Source of the DNA: Leptolyngbya sp. FACHB-8
Lineage (GTDB): Bacteria > Cyanobacteriota > Cyanobacteriia > Elainellales > Elainellaceae
DNA length: 64,000 nt
Assembly: GCF_014695575.1 (NCBI RefSeq)
Contig: NZ_JACJOO010000050.1
Location: 62,001 to 126,000 of the forward strand
Direction: 5' to 3'
Positions 43,795-51,860 of the stretch are shown here, piece after piece. The position numbers and the translations under genes were made by a program. Numbering within the stretch: position 1 is the stretch's first letter; every line of letters starts with the position of its first letter. Under the pieces are notes generated by a model, which ran no database searches, was not told the origin of the DNA, and saw only the letters and a program-made list of their open reading frames with translations.

Positions 43795-44171
43795 TACAGC
43801 AATCCCTCCAAGCGGCGGCGAATCGCATCTAGCTCTGAGGTGGAGAAATCATCCGGTGGCGGCTCTGGCCCCTTTTCAGGATCCCACTCAACGTCGTCCA
43901 AATTTGTTTCAGGGGGGATAGCAAGGGTTCCTTCAGGGACCAGAACACACTCGTACTCCGCTTCCTCGCAAAATTCCTCCACCTCTTCCGACTCAATAGG
44001 CTCCACACTAGGAGACAGGAAATCTTGGGCTTCCAATAGCAGCCCATAGCGAGTGGCATCTTCCTCTGACTCAAACATCAGCACAACATTACGGTCATCC
44101 TCCTGCATTTTGAGGGTATAGATGCCTTCGTTTTCAGTGCCAGGGTTGAACAGTAGGACGTATACACGCAT
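43794..44171 (-). CDS. DUF3110 protein
   Basis: The 125-residue acidic soluble protein begins 'MRVYVLLFNPGTENEGIYTLKMQEDDRNVVLMFESEEDATRYGLLLEAQDFLSPSVEPIE', a pattern I know as DUF3110 of cyanobacteria and plastids. A Pro/Asp/Glu-rich tail follows and a last helix 'SELDAIRRRLEGLL'. I start at ATG 44171; the open frame extends to 44204 without better signals. Its stop overlaps the murQ start by one base, tying its expression to murQ. Function unknown. Confidence 0.8.
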   Translation of the reverse strand: MRVYVLLFNPGTENEGIYTLKMQEDDRNVVLMFESEEDATRYGLLLEAQDFLSPSVEPIESEEVEEFCEEAEYECVLVPEGTLAIPPETNLDDVEWDPEKGPEPPPDDFSTSELDAIRRRLEGLL

Positions 44172-44417
44172 GAAAATTACGGGGTGCAGGACAATACGGA
44201 ACACGACTATGAAACCCCATGGTATAGCAGTAAGCTACAAAGGTTAAATTCGCCTGAAGTATTCCTAAAAAATCCCTGGCCCTATATCTTTTTAGGATTA
44301 GACGCATCCTCACATTGGATTGGTATTACGCATTTTTGTCAGTGATCTTTCCCACACTACCGCTATCGCAAAACTTATACCGGAAGGAGAGAGATTAGCT
44401 TAAACCGGTCTCCTTTG

Positions 44418-44554
44418 CAGCAATTCTCATTTTGAAATCCAACCCGAAAATAGCCCGCCTTCGGCGGGCTATTTTCGGGTTGGATTTCAAAGCTGAGAGT
44501 TCGTGCCCTTCGGGCACGAACTCTCAGCTTTGAAACCCATACTGAGAATTGCTG
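44418..44554. repeat. Family H double-hairpin element with 29- and 20-bp perfect arms
   Basis: Shell AGCAATTCTCA (44419-44429) and complement (44543-44553). Hairpin 1: perfect 29-bp arms 44431-44459 and 44463-44491. Hairpin 2: perfect 20-bp arms 44489-44508 and 44512-44531. Both have a TTC apex, GAA on the other strand. There is no coding function. It lies in the 470-bp spacer between larE and the DUF3110 gene. Confidence 0.8.
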
Positions 44555-44640
44555 TCTCCTTTGGGTTACAAGCCCTATGTCAACTGCCACAGCAAGAATA
44601 GTGCTAGTTCTGAGTCCTTCAATCCTTCAAGTGTTGATTT

Positions 44641-45474
44641 TTAGGACTGTTTCAAGGCCAAAGCTCGATTGAGCTTGCCACTGCTAAATCCTTCCAGATC
44701 TAGGGTGACGTAGAGAAAGCCGTAAATCTGGAACTGTTCGACCAGGGCAGGTAGGTCTTGAGTCTGCACAAAGGCCTGAATGTCCTCAACCGGCAGTTCA
44801 ATGCGGGCAGTGTCTCCCTCGGAACGCACGCGCAAATTCTTCAAGCCTAATTGCCGCAGATAGCGCTCAGCCCGACCGACTCGTTGCAATTTCTCAACGG
44901 TAATGGTTTCGCCGTAGGGGAAGCGGGAACTGAGACAGGGCTGAGCAGGTTTGTCCCACCAAGGCAGACCCAGATTACGGGAGAGCTCTCTCACTTCTAA
45001 CTTGGAAATGCCAACTTCTGCCAGAGGCGATCGCGCTCCCCGTTCCTTAGCAGCCTGAATTCCTGGACGATAGTCACCCAAATCATCAGCATTTACCCCA
45101 TCCACGACGTAGGGGTAGCCCCAGGCCAAAGCCAAAGGTTTTAACGTGTCGTGTAATTCGCTTTTACAGAAGTAGCAGCGGTTGACCGGATTGGCGGTGT
45201 AGTCCGGATTGTCCATTTCGTGCGTCTGGACAATTTTGTGAGGAATGCCCATCTCTGCTGCCTGCTTACGCGCATCTTCCAGATCCTCAGGCATTAGCGA
45301 AGGGGATTCGGCCGTGACGGCGAGGGCGCGATCGCCCAGCACATCAAAAGCCACCTTGGCTACTAAAGTACTATCAATACCACCAGAGTAAGCAATGAGC
45401 GCCTGTTCCATTTCCTGAAACAGGGCTTTTAGCTGCTCATACTTTTCTGCTAAGGTTCGCGTCGTTAAATCCAT
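44641..45474 (-). CDS. larE: LarE-type ATP-dependent sulfur-inserting enzyme
   Basis: The 277-residue PP-loop protein has 'ALIAYSGGIDSTLVAKVAFDVLGDRALAVTAESPSL' (SGGxDS ATP pyrophosphatase loop), 'NRCYFCKSELHDTL' and 'PCLSSRFPYGETIT'. LarE adenylates a carboxyl of the nicotinic-acid-derived cofactor precursor and inserts sulfur to build the nickel-pincer cofactor of LarA-type racemases. The three cysteines (CYFC plus the Cys of PCLSSR) fit the Fe-S-cluster subtype better than the sacrificial single-Cys enzyme. larB, larC and larA are not in this window, so the physiological pathway cannot be confirmed here. Confidence 0.85.
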   Translation of the reverse strand: MDLTTRTLAEKYEQLKALFQEMEQALIAYSGGIDSTLVAKVAFDVLGDRALAVTAESPSLMPEDLEDARKQAAEMGIPHKIVQTHEMDNPDYTANPVNRCYFCKSELHDTLKPLALAWGYPYVVDGVNADDLGDYRPGIQAAKERGARSPLAEVGISKLEVRELSRNLGLPWWDKPAQPCLSSRFPYGETITVEKLQRVGRAERYLRQLGLKNLRVRSEGDTARIELPVEDIQAFVQTQDLPALVEQFQIYGFLYVTLDLEGFSSGKLNRALALKQS

Positions 45475-45607
45475 GACTCACCCCAACATTTGACCGCCAA
45501 GTCAAATTTCCCTGGCTACACTATCAAACAGTGTAACGAATTCTGGATAAAGCCATTTCAATGGAGTAATACCACCTGCTATGAACTCCGCTTCCTCTAG
45601 AAACGGT

Positions 45608-45656
45608 ATGTTTTTTGTTGGAACGCCCGTGTAACGGGCATCCCAACGAAAAACAT
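45608..45656. repeat. 23-bp-arm palindrome between aroQ and larE
   Basis: Arms 45608-45630 and 45634-45656 pair with two mismatches around GTA. It is separate from the aroQ terminator at 45706. Confidence 0.6.
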
Positions 45657-45705
45657 GCTGATAAGCAGAAATTTCCTGTGCAATGTAAGAGCACCTGAAT
45701 AAATA

Positions 45706-45735
45706 AAACAGGGAGAGCGATCGCCCTCCCTGTTT
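45706..45735 (-). terminator. aroQ terminator with HIP1 centre
   Basis: AAACAGGGAG...GCGATCGC...CTCCCTGTTT, a palindrome whose middle is a HIP1 site, 17 bp beyond the aroQ stop. On the minus strand it ends in TGTTTTATTT. Confidence 0.75.
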
Positions 45736-45751
45736 CAGGTAGATGTTGCGG

Positions 45752-46210
45752 TCAACGCCGCAAATATTGCACAAGGGCACGCAGGCCCAAGTAATAGCTA
45801 TCGGCTCCAAACCCACTCACTTGCCCAATGGCAACCGGAGCGATGTAAGAGTGGTGACGAAACTCTTCACGCCGGTAGATATTACTGAGGTGAACCTCAA
45901 CCGTTGGAATTTCGGTGCCAGCAATGGCATCCCGAATAGCAACGCTGGTGTGAGTATAGGCTCCTGGGTTAATCAGCAAGCCATGACGCACTCCCATCGC
46001 AGCATGGATGTGGTCTATAAGGGCCCCCTCATGATTTTCCTGAAAGCTTTCGAGAGATACATTACCCAGGGCATTCGCTTCTTCCCGCAAGCGACGATCA
46101 ATCTCTTGAAGGGTTATACGACCGTAGGTTTCGGGCTCACGCTTCCCCAGCAAATTAAGATTTGGCCCATGAAGAACCAAAAGATTGAGAGGCGAAGTGT
46201 TGTCTAGCAA
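45752..46210 (-). CDS. aroQ: 3-Dehydroquinate dehydratase, type II
   Basis: AroQ dehydrates 3-dehydroquinate in the shikimate pathway. The 152-residue protein shows '[23 protein letters not shown]' (catalytic Arg and Tyr), '[13 protein letters not shown]', '[19 protein letters not shown]' and '[42 protein letters not shown]', complete for the dodecameric type II enzyme. There is no ATG before the first conserved strand, so translation most likely begins at TTG 46210. A 45-residue protein gene ends 3 bp upstream, suggesting coupled translation from its strong ribosome-binding site. Confidence 0.95.
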   Translation of the reverse strand: MLDNTSPLNLLVLHGPNLNLLGKREPETYGRITLQEIDRRLREEANALGNVSLESFQENHEGALIDHIHAAMGVRHGLLINPGAYTHTSVAIRDAIAGTEIPTVEVHLSNIYRREEFRHHSYIAPVAIGQVSGFGADSYYLGLRALVQYLRR

Positions 46211-46213
46211 GGC

Positions 46214-46351
46214 TTACCGGCGGCGCCCCCGATCATCAACAGGAATGGGAATCGGCTCAGCTTCGGGCTGCACATCAGGCCCAAGGATAGCTTCGATCAG
46301 CTTTTGTGCCCATTCCCGTAGCTTTTCCAGTACATTTTCAATGAAATCCAT
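46214..46351 (-). CDS. Small conserved-looking protein (45 aa) upstream of aroQ
   Basis: A short gene encoding 'MDFIENVLEKLREWAQKLI' followed by 'EAILGPDVQPEAEPIPIPV' and 'DDRGRRR'. It has an amphipathic N-terminal helix, a Pro/Glu-rich linker and a basic C-terminus. AAGGAG lies 11 bases before ATG 46351, and the stop is 3 bp before the TTG of aroQ. The strong ribosome-binding site and tight spacing to a weak-start gene argue that it is translated. The helix could bind a membrane surface or a partner. No family recognised. Confidence 0.65.
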   Translation of the reverse strand: MDFIENVLEKLREWAQKLIEAILGPDVQPEAEPIPIPVDDRGRRR

Positions 46352-46552
46352 TGATCTGCTAGCTCCTTAGGTAGCTTAGAGCAGCCCTGCCCCTGCAGCG
46401 ATCGCTTAACAGGGACAAAACCTCTAATCTTTCGATCTCAGTAAATAGATCATAACGAATCATCGAAAATGATCAAGTATTACTTTTTGAGCCTGCCTGC
46501 TATGAAGAGGCCGCTAACATCTGCCCCCACCTTCAACTCAGGGGCTTGCGGC

Positions 46553-47959
46553 TTATTCCGACAATTGAGGAATTGTTACAAGATAGCGATATCCGCTCTC
46601 CGGAGTACCCTGTAGCTTGATATCACCTCCATGAAGCTCAATGAGCTGCTTACAGAGGTTCAATTCCAGGCTTTGGCGGGAGACGGTAGCGATTTTCTTA
46701 GCTCGTTGCACTTCCGCAAGAGGGCTTTCTTCATCAATGTTTTCTGAAGCAAGCTCAGGATAGTTCGCTCCATTATCCCAGGTGCTTCCGGGAGTGCTTT
46801 CCATCAATTGCCGCAACAAGTAGTCGGCATGGGGCAGCCCATCTCCTAGCCAGGGATGATAGACAGAAATAGCCAGGGTTAGATGGTTGTCACGACGAGA
46901 CACATGAACTCGGATATCGCTATCAGGGCTGGCGGCCTGAATCACACTGAGAACCAGGTGATACAGCATTTGCCGAATTTTATCCTTGTCGAGTAGCCAG
47001 ATGCGATCGCTCGGCCCCAGCCCCATTGTCAAACGCAACTGCTGCTCTTGCCGTTGTGCAGCCTGCTGAAGAGCCGTAAGCGACTGCTGACAAAGCATTT
47101 CAATATCAACAGTGGATAGGTTCAGGGAAGCGTTCTTCTCTTCCAGAGCCCCTAACTCCAGCATTTCATTCAGCACAGAGAGTAAATACTGGCCACTGTT
47201 GTGGATGATGTCCATGTATTCCTTCTGTTTATCGGTCAAGGGGCCATAGATCTCGCGATTGAGAACACTAGCCATACCGAGAATAGAGGTAAGTGGGGTT
47301 CTTAGCTCTTGAGCCATGTGGGATAGCAGAGTTCCTTTAATGGCACTGATGTTACTTGTAAGAGGTGCTGGGGCACTAACTGCCATTTTTTCTGCGATCG
47401 TTTGCTTACGTAGATAGCTACGCTCGTACTCGCTCATACACCAGCGAGCAACCAACTCCAGCATTTCGAGTTCACGACTGGTAAATTGGCGAGGAGATAG
47501 GTCCATCACAGCCAATGTTCCAATGCAGTAGCCACTGGACGTAAATATGGGAACTCCAGCATAAGCCTGAATCCCATAGCGTTGAACCAAACGGCTGTTA
47601 GCAAACCGCTCATCTAAGCGAGTATCAGATAAGGTAAGAACCTGTTGTGTATCAAAAACCTGTGAGCAGAACGCTTCATTACGTGGGAGTTGGCGGGAGG
47701 TTGCCAACTCATTCATGAGCCCAATGCGGCAAAGCCCAAAGGCCGATTTGAAGAGCTGTCGATCTGGCTCCATCAAACCCAAGATACAAATAGGTGCATT
47801 CAATAAATGGGCTGCGGTTTGCGTTGCCTCCTCGAATACGGGCACGCTTTCGATATCCATCAGCCCTAATTCTGATATCGCCTTTGTCCGTCGATGCTCA
47901 TCTAGCGCTTCAGCAGCATCGTCGTAATGGCAAAGTAATTTAGAATTTGGGTCTAGCAT
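46553..47959 (-). CDS. GAF-domain histidine-kinase-like protein lacking the H-box His (CSK/Hik2-like)
   Basis: The 468-residue protein has a GAF domain (~35-185, 'TAAHLLNAPICILGLMEPDRQLFKSAFGL', 'GVPIFTSSGYCIGTLAVMDL') and a dimerisation domain 'LLSHMAQELRTPLTSILGMASVLNREIYGPLTDKQKEYM'. That segment resembles cyanobacterial Hik2 and the chloroplast sensor kinase. The residue normally phosphorylated (SHELRTP) is Gln217 (CAA at 47309-47311). The ATP domain is also degenerate: the N-box Asn is replaced by Ser in 'YHLVLSVIQAA', no DxGxG is present, and GLGL is 'SLEL'. It is therefore probably a pseudokinase. The Rre1/Ycf29-like regulator at 49411, the known partner type of Hik2, is nearby. Confidence 0.85.
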   Translation of the reverse strand: MLDPNSKLLCHYDDAAEALDEHRRTKAISELGLMDIESVPVFEEATQTAAHLLNAPICILGLMEPDRQLFKSAFGLCRIGLMNELATSRQLPRNEAFCSQVFDTQQVLTLSDTRLDERFANSRLVQRYGIQAYAGVPIFTSSGYCIGTLAVMDLSPRQFTSRELEMLELVARWCMSEYERSYLRKQTIAEKMAVSAPAPLTSNISAIKGTLLSHMAQELRTPLTSILGMASVLNREIYGPLTDKQKEYMDIIHNSGQYLLSVLNEMLELGALEEKNASLNLSTVDIEMLCQQSLTALQQAAQRQEQQLRLTMGLGPSDRIWLLDKDKIRQMLYHLVLSVIQAASPDSDIRVHVSRRDNHLTLAISVYHPWLGDGLPHADYLLRQLMESTPGSTWDNGANYPELASENIDEESPLAEVQRAKKIATVSRQSLELNLCKQLIELHGGDIKLQGTPESGYRYLVTIPQLSE

Positions 47960-48773
47960 TGGAACCCTCTGATCAGGGGTAATGTTGTGGGCGCGAAGAT
48001 GGGTGGAACAAAGGGTCTGATGTTTGGAACTTCAAAACACCAAATTGCCTTGATCTATTTTCAGGATTCCCTAAGTTAATTTGCGAATTGCACCATCATG
48101 CAAAGGGTCTGAATTTCGTCTAAACTCGTCATGCAGTAAGCTCAGAGTGATCGATAAGCCCCTATAAAATCATCCGTAATTCTACTGGCGAAACGAATGA
48201 TTGGTTGAGGAAAACCCTTGTTTTCTAGGAGTTTATAAGGGTTGCATAATTCGAGCTTAAACAACTCAGGTTAAATTCAAGCAATTTCACTGACGGTTTC
48301 CGAAAAGCACCATCTCTAATAGGAAAGGACGTCTAAGATCGCAACAGCTACCCAAGCATTTTATAGCGCTTAAAGCAGTGCAAAACATTACGAGGAACTG
48401 CTGCAATACCTGATGTCTAGAGATATGTCTATTAAATTACAAAATCTTTAGCTCAGTTCGCTGGGGGCCACGTCTTAATCGAAACTGTTTTCTTAAGGAT
48501 CTCTCGTCAAATCTTGTGTGAAGTCTTTATTGTTTTCTTACCTATAACTTAAAGTCCTGTATAATTTAAGTCAGGATTTTTGAGCCAGTGACTTTCGGGC
48601 GAAGCATAAGTCTGCGATGGGTTCAACTTAACCATTAGACTATCGTGCCGCGAGTGTGTTGTAGAAGAAAGGGTACAGAATGCCTCCACAACAGCCAAAT
48701 ATGGATGGATCTAAAGCATTACTTTCAACTCACCTTCTTTACGCATGAAATTCATAGGTAATGTCGTTTTTCT
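47960..48773. other. Long gene-free spacer
   Basis: About 800 bp with no supported gene. TATAAT at 48557 within GTCCTGTATAATTTAAG is a good -10-like sequence, and the downstream 48590-48660 could be a short transcript. The stretch around 48610-48650 resembles part of a tRNA on the minus strand but lacks a proper T-arm. Confidence 0.3.
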
Positions 48774-48834
48774 GAAGCTATACAGAATGGGAGGAGTGGC
48801 ATGCAGTTCCACTCCTCCCATTCTGTATAGCTTC
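48774..48834. repeat. Perfect 26-bp-arm palindrome
   Basis: Arms 48774-48799 and 48809-48834, loop of 9 nt. Its own shell is not obvious. Confidence 0.7.
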
Positions 48835-48860
48835 CTATTGATTTGAGATTAGGGTATTAA

Positions 48861-48894
48861 GGGATAAGCTGTGGCGATCGCCACAGCTTATCCC
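48861..48894. terminator. 34-bp perfect palindrome centred on HIP1, after the small membrane gene
   Basis: GGGATAAGCTGTGGCGATC and its complement with GCGATCGC at the centre, 13 bp past the stop of the 38-residue gene. Position fits a terminator; there is no clear T-tract. Confidence 0.55.
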
Positions 48895-48907
48895 TTGTGC
48901 TCTGTCC

Positions 48908-49024
48908 CTAATGCAAGGGTCCATAGGGTGTGCCAAGTGCAATAAGGTACAACACAACGGCACTTGCCCCTACAAGGACTACCGCCAGATATAACCCCTG
49001 CATCATTTCCCGTGACATGCGCAT
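48908..49024 (-). CDS. Single-span membrane miniprotein (38 aa)
   Basis: A short gene encoding 'MRMSREMMQGLYLAVVLVG' then 'ASAVVLYLIALGTPYGPLH'. It has a basic N-terminus, one transmembrane helix (~10-30) and a short outside tail. AAGGAGG stands six bases before ATG 49024, the best ribosome-binding site in the window, and a palindrome follows the stop. The size and shape match the small subunits of photosynthetic or NDH complexes, but I cannot equate it with PsbM, PsbX, Psb30, PetN, PetM, PsaM or NdhP/Q. It is isolated from other genes by long spacers. Confidence 0.7.
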   Translation of the reverse strand: MRMSREMMQGLYLAVVLVGASAVVLYLIALGTPYGPLH

Positions 49025-49410
49025 ACCAACCTCCTTCCCTGGGGGAACTTGAGCGAACCGTTCCTGCTGTTAGTGTCTGAAGCCAATGCCCCAGCAACAT
49101 GACGATGCTACCGGTTTGCCGCTCCTCTGCCTGTCTTCTCAAGGGAAGAACCTAGAAATCCTAGGGCTGACTCCTGTATAGGGTCTTGTTTAACCACGGG
49201 GCTCACACAAGTGAGCTAGATACGAGCATTCAGAAGCATTCATAGAATTTACGGTGCTTGAAATCTGCTACATACCACACATGTGCCAGCCCCGAACTTT
49301 CAGCAATATTTTGGCCAGTCTTTCTAAAACCCCTGACTTTTGAAATACTGCGCTCCTTAAATTAGGGGATTCAGAAAAAACTGTCCGGATGGGTAGACGA
49401 GTTTCCAGTT
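49025..49410. other. Promoter-side spacer of the miniprotein
   Basis: About 385 bp without a gene or large palindrome; presumed promoter of the 38-residue gene and 3' region of the downstream-encoded regulator. Confidence 0.35.
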
Positions 49411-50103
49411 CTAATTGGTCAGGCCATGCTCCAGAGCATAACGAACCAGCTCTGTACGGCTATTTGTGCCGGTTTTGCTGAATAAGCGGCTTACATACTT
49501 TTCAACATTACGTACGCTGGTTTCAAGGCGACGGGCAATTTCTTTGTTCATCAGACCCTCAACAACCAAATTAAGCACACTCTGCTCTCGGGGAGTAAAG
49601 TCAATTTTGATCGGAGCTGGGGTTTGAGTCACACCGCCTTTTTGGGTAAGCATCGAACGAATTTGAGCAATTTGTTCACGGATGTCGGCAATGTCGGATT
49701 TGTCGCCATCAGTGGCTGCCCGACTGAGAGAAGCTCGCCGCTCTAACAAGCTATTGACGATCGCCACCAATTCTTCTGGGTCAAAAGGTTTTGGTAGGTA
49801 AGCATCACAGCCTGCCTGATACCCCTGAATCCGATCAGTCGTCATACCGCGAGCTGTAAGGAACACCACCGGCAGGGTTTCAAATCGGGGGTCGTCGCGC
49901 ATTTGCTGGAGAAACTGATAACCATCGACCTGGGGCATCATGATGTCGGATATGACCAGATCGGGTAGAGTTTGCTCCAACAAATCCCATCCTTCGCGGG
50001 CATTACTGGCCACATGCACGGTAAATCCACTGTCCTCCAGGTAAGCCTGTACGGCCTGCCGTAAACCTGGTTCATCATCTACCAGCAACAACTGTCCAGT
50101 CAT
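49411..50103 (-). CDS. Ycf29/Rre1-like NarL-family response regulator
   Basis: The 230-residue protein's receiver (~1-120) has 'LLLVDDEPGL', Asp in 'LVISDIMMPQVDGYQFL', 'VVFLTARGMTTDRIQGYQAGCDAYLPKPFDPEELVAIVNSLL'. The LuxR domain is 'FTPREQSVLNLVVEGLMNKEIARRLETSVRNVEKYVSRLFSKTGTNSRTELVRYALEHGL'. This wording matches the plastid-encoded Ycf29 and cyanobacterial Rre1 (slr1783) as I remember them. Rre1 is phosphorylated by Hik2 and controls stress genes. The frame extends to 50220, but ATG 50103 with GGTGGAG upstream is the sensible start. The Hik2/CSK-like pseudokinase is encoded 1.5 kb away. Confidence 0.85.
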   Translation of the reverse strand: MTGQLLLVDDEPGLRQAVQAYLEDSGFTVHVASNAREGWDLLEQTLPDLVISDIMMPQVDGYQFLQQMRDDPRFETLPVVFLTARGMTTDRIQGYQAGCDAYLPKPFDPEELVAIVNSLLERRASLSRAATDGDKSDIADIREQIAQIRSMLTQKGGVTQTPAPIKIDFTPREQSVLNLVVEGLMNKEIARRLETSVRNVEKYVSRLFSKTGTNSRTELVRYALEHGLTN

Positions 50104-50371
50104 TTGCGTATCTCCACCATGTATGCAGTTTAGGGGCAAGAGTTTCCAGGAGTACCAGTTGAAAGGAAAGGGGCATGCTTTGGCTATAGAGCTCAATGCT
50201 GCCGTTCTCCTGGCATTCACCCTTTCCTACCGTACCGTGCCAAAATCCCAATTTCCAGAGAAGCATAGTAATAGATAGATGCGGAGCTTGCACCAGAACT
50301 CCGATCCCTCTTTTCACCTGTGCTAGAGAACAACAGAGGTGAGGACTAGTAGGCTGCGGCCTAAGTTCGCA

Positions 50372-50418
50372 ACCTATGTTTTGTGTGGGGTGCTTCGCAC
50401 CCCACACAAAACATAGGT
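50372..50418. repeat. Perfect 22-bp-arm palindrome (TTC apex)
   Basis: Arms 50372-50393 and 50397-50418. The inner part GTGGGGTGCTTCGCACCCCAC is close to the core of the MITE-like element at 2254-2298, with a different shell. Confidence 0.75.
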
Positions 50419-50447
50419 GATGGATTTCCGCCTCAGCGTACTAGGGA

Positions 50448-50531
50448 GCACAAATAAAACAACCTGTACTTGTTTTTGAGGGCGGGCGAAACTGCTTCTT
50501 CCTCAAAAACAAGTACAGGTTATTCAATACA
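50448..50531. repeat. Family D palindromic element, copy 3
   Basis: Perfect 21-bp arms 50461-50481 and 50501-50521 with a 19-nt loop. Shell GCACAAATAAAAC on the left and ATTCAATAC on the right. Confidence 0.75.
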
Positions 50532-50566
50532 CGATCCTAAGCAGAAAGCCGCCTGATATATCCAAC

Positions 50567-50690
50567 TTGAGTTCAGGTTAAGGACGTTTTCGAGAGTTGC
50601 GAATTGCGGGGCACTAGAAAAGATCCATTTTTGTGTGCAAAAAGCACACAAAAATGGATAGTTCAGGTAATCCCAAAGCGGGGTTATTTA
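50567..50690. repeat. Family A double-hairpin element, diverged
   Basis: Left shell GAGTTCAGGTTAAG; the right shell is eroded (GGTAATCCCAAAGCGGGGTT). Hairpin 2 has perfect 16-bp arms 50623-50638 and 50644-50659 around AAAAA. Hairpin 1 is decayed. Confidence 0.65.
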
Positions 50691-50826
50691 CAAAGTGGGG
50701 ATTGTGGATGAAAAATTGCCCCTTTCGAAGCCTTTTCCAACACCCTCGAAAAGATGCTGATAAACTGGAAGCAAGCAAGGATATTCCCTTGCTTTTAATT
50801 TAGGAAATTTTCTTTCGGAACCCTAA

Positions 50827-51420
50827 ATGTTGCTGCTGTCAGCGTTTGATTTATCCCTATCGTCCCTCTCCTCAGTGTTGATGGCTCTACCCTTAGTTGA
50901 TGGGTTGCTGTCCACTCAGGGAGTTATGGTTATGCTCCTGGTGGCCTACGCCGGAGCCATGTGGATGTTTCTTACCAGTGCACCTAAGGTCTACACAGTG
51001 ATGGTGTCTGACCTGGATTTGGCCCGTCGCATCTATGAAGATGTGCTCGATCTGTCGGCGGCGGATGTGCCTTTGCACTACTACTACAACTACGAGCAAA
51101 CTTTGGGGGCTGCCTCAATTGACCCCACGTTTTTCTCAACAGCCGCCTACGGTGCTACACCGACACGGGCAGCTAATGCTCCAGAAGGACTGTGGTATCA
51201 ACTCAGAAAAAACACTCAGCTTCATGTTGTTTCAGGAGCCAGCATGGGCCAAAACGACCGACAGCGCCATGTCTGCTTCGACCATGATTGTATGGAATTG
51301 TTGCTGATGCGCGCCCAGACCCGGGGAGCTCAGTATAAAATACGTCGCGATAAGCCTCTTAATTTCCTCTTAAAGGATTGGCAGGGGCGCATTTATGAAA
51401 TGGCCGAAATATCAAATTAG
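50827..51420 (+). CDS. Membrane-anchored glyoxalase-like protein
   Basis: The 197-residue protein has an N-terminal hydrophobic region ('LSTQGVMVMLLVAYAGAMWMFLTSAP'). A VOC/glyoxalase-like fold follows: 'KVYTVMVSDLDLARRIYEDVLDLSAADVPLHYYY', then 'GLWYQLRKNTQLHVVSGA', 'RHVCFDHDCMELLLMRAQTRGAQYKIRRDKPLNFLLKDWQGRIYEMAEI'. The start-of-fold and end-of-fold strands are characteristic, and the final Glu ('IYEM') is where VOC enzymes keep a metal ligand. The substrate is unknown and lyase activity cannot be assumed. The DUF4278 protein gene begins 40 bp downstream, probably in the same transcript. Confidence 0.75.
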   Translation: MLLLSAFDLSLSSLSSVLMALPLVDGLLSTQGVMVMLLVAYAGAMWMFLTSAPKVYTVMVSDLDLARRIYEDVLDLSAADVPLHYYYNYEQTLGAASIDPTFFSTAAYGATPTRAANAPEGLWYQLRKNTQLHVVSGASMGQNDRQRHVCFDHDCMELLLMRAQTRGAQYKIRRDKPLNFLLKDWQGRIYEMAEISN

Positions 51421-51460
51421 CTGTCACCGAGTCACGACCTAAAATAGGTTGGAGGCATCC

Positions 51461-51835
51461 ATGGAGACCCTGATCGAAGTCGGTTTAGTTGAAGCCCTTG
51501 CGGCGGCTCTCTTTGTTGGTTTCTGCCTGTTTATTAGCTATTTGCTCCAGCCTCGGAAGGTCTATGAACGGCGGCTAGCTCAAATACTTGACCAAATCGC
51601 AGAACCTGAAAGGCTAGTTCCCCCGCAGTTAACCTATCGAGGAGCACCCTGCCCAGCGCCAGTTGTACAGGCTCCTCCAGTTGAGATTCCTGCACCTCCA
51701 GAAATAAAACTTGAGCCTGCTGTCCCGGTTCAAGCGGCAGCACCTGTTATTCAGCTGACTTACCGGGGTGTGCCCTATAGGCAGGTATCTGTAACCAGCT
51801 CGGACGTGACGTCGTTGGGCGATCGCCCTCAATAA
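51461..51835 (+). CDS. Membrane protein with two DUF4278 (LTYRG) motifs
   Basis: The 124-residue protein has a transmembrane helix ('GLVEALAAALFVGFCLFISYLL'), a basic helix ('QPRKVYERRLAQILDQIAEPERL') and a Pro/Ala/Val-rich tail. The tail contains 'QLTYRGAPC' and 'QLTYRGVPY', the short LxYRGxxY motif of DUF4278. The start is ATG 51461 with TTGGAGG six bases upstream; a TTG at 51449 is discounted. DUF4278 motifs are common in cyanobacterial small proteins of unknown role. It follows the glyoxalase-like gene by 40 bp. Confidence 0.7.
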   Translation: METLIEVGLVEALAAALFVGFCLFISYLLQPRKVYERRLAQILDQIAEPERLVPPQLTYRGAPCPAPVVQAPPVEIPAPPEIKLEPAVPVQAAAPVIQLTYRGVPYRQVSVTSSDVTSLGDRPQ

Positions 51836-51860
51836 CATCCAATTCACTTGGGATCGTGCA

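Noticed and set aside
48590-48660. Minus-strand tRNA-like segment (D-arm-like TCTAATGGTTAAG)
   Set aside because: No matching acceptor stem, no GGTTCRA T-arm at the right distance and no convincing anticodon stem; at best a degenerate remnant.
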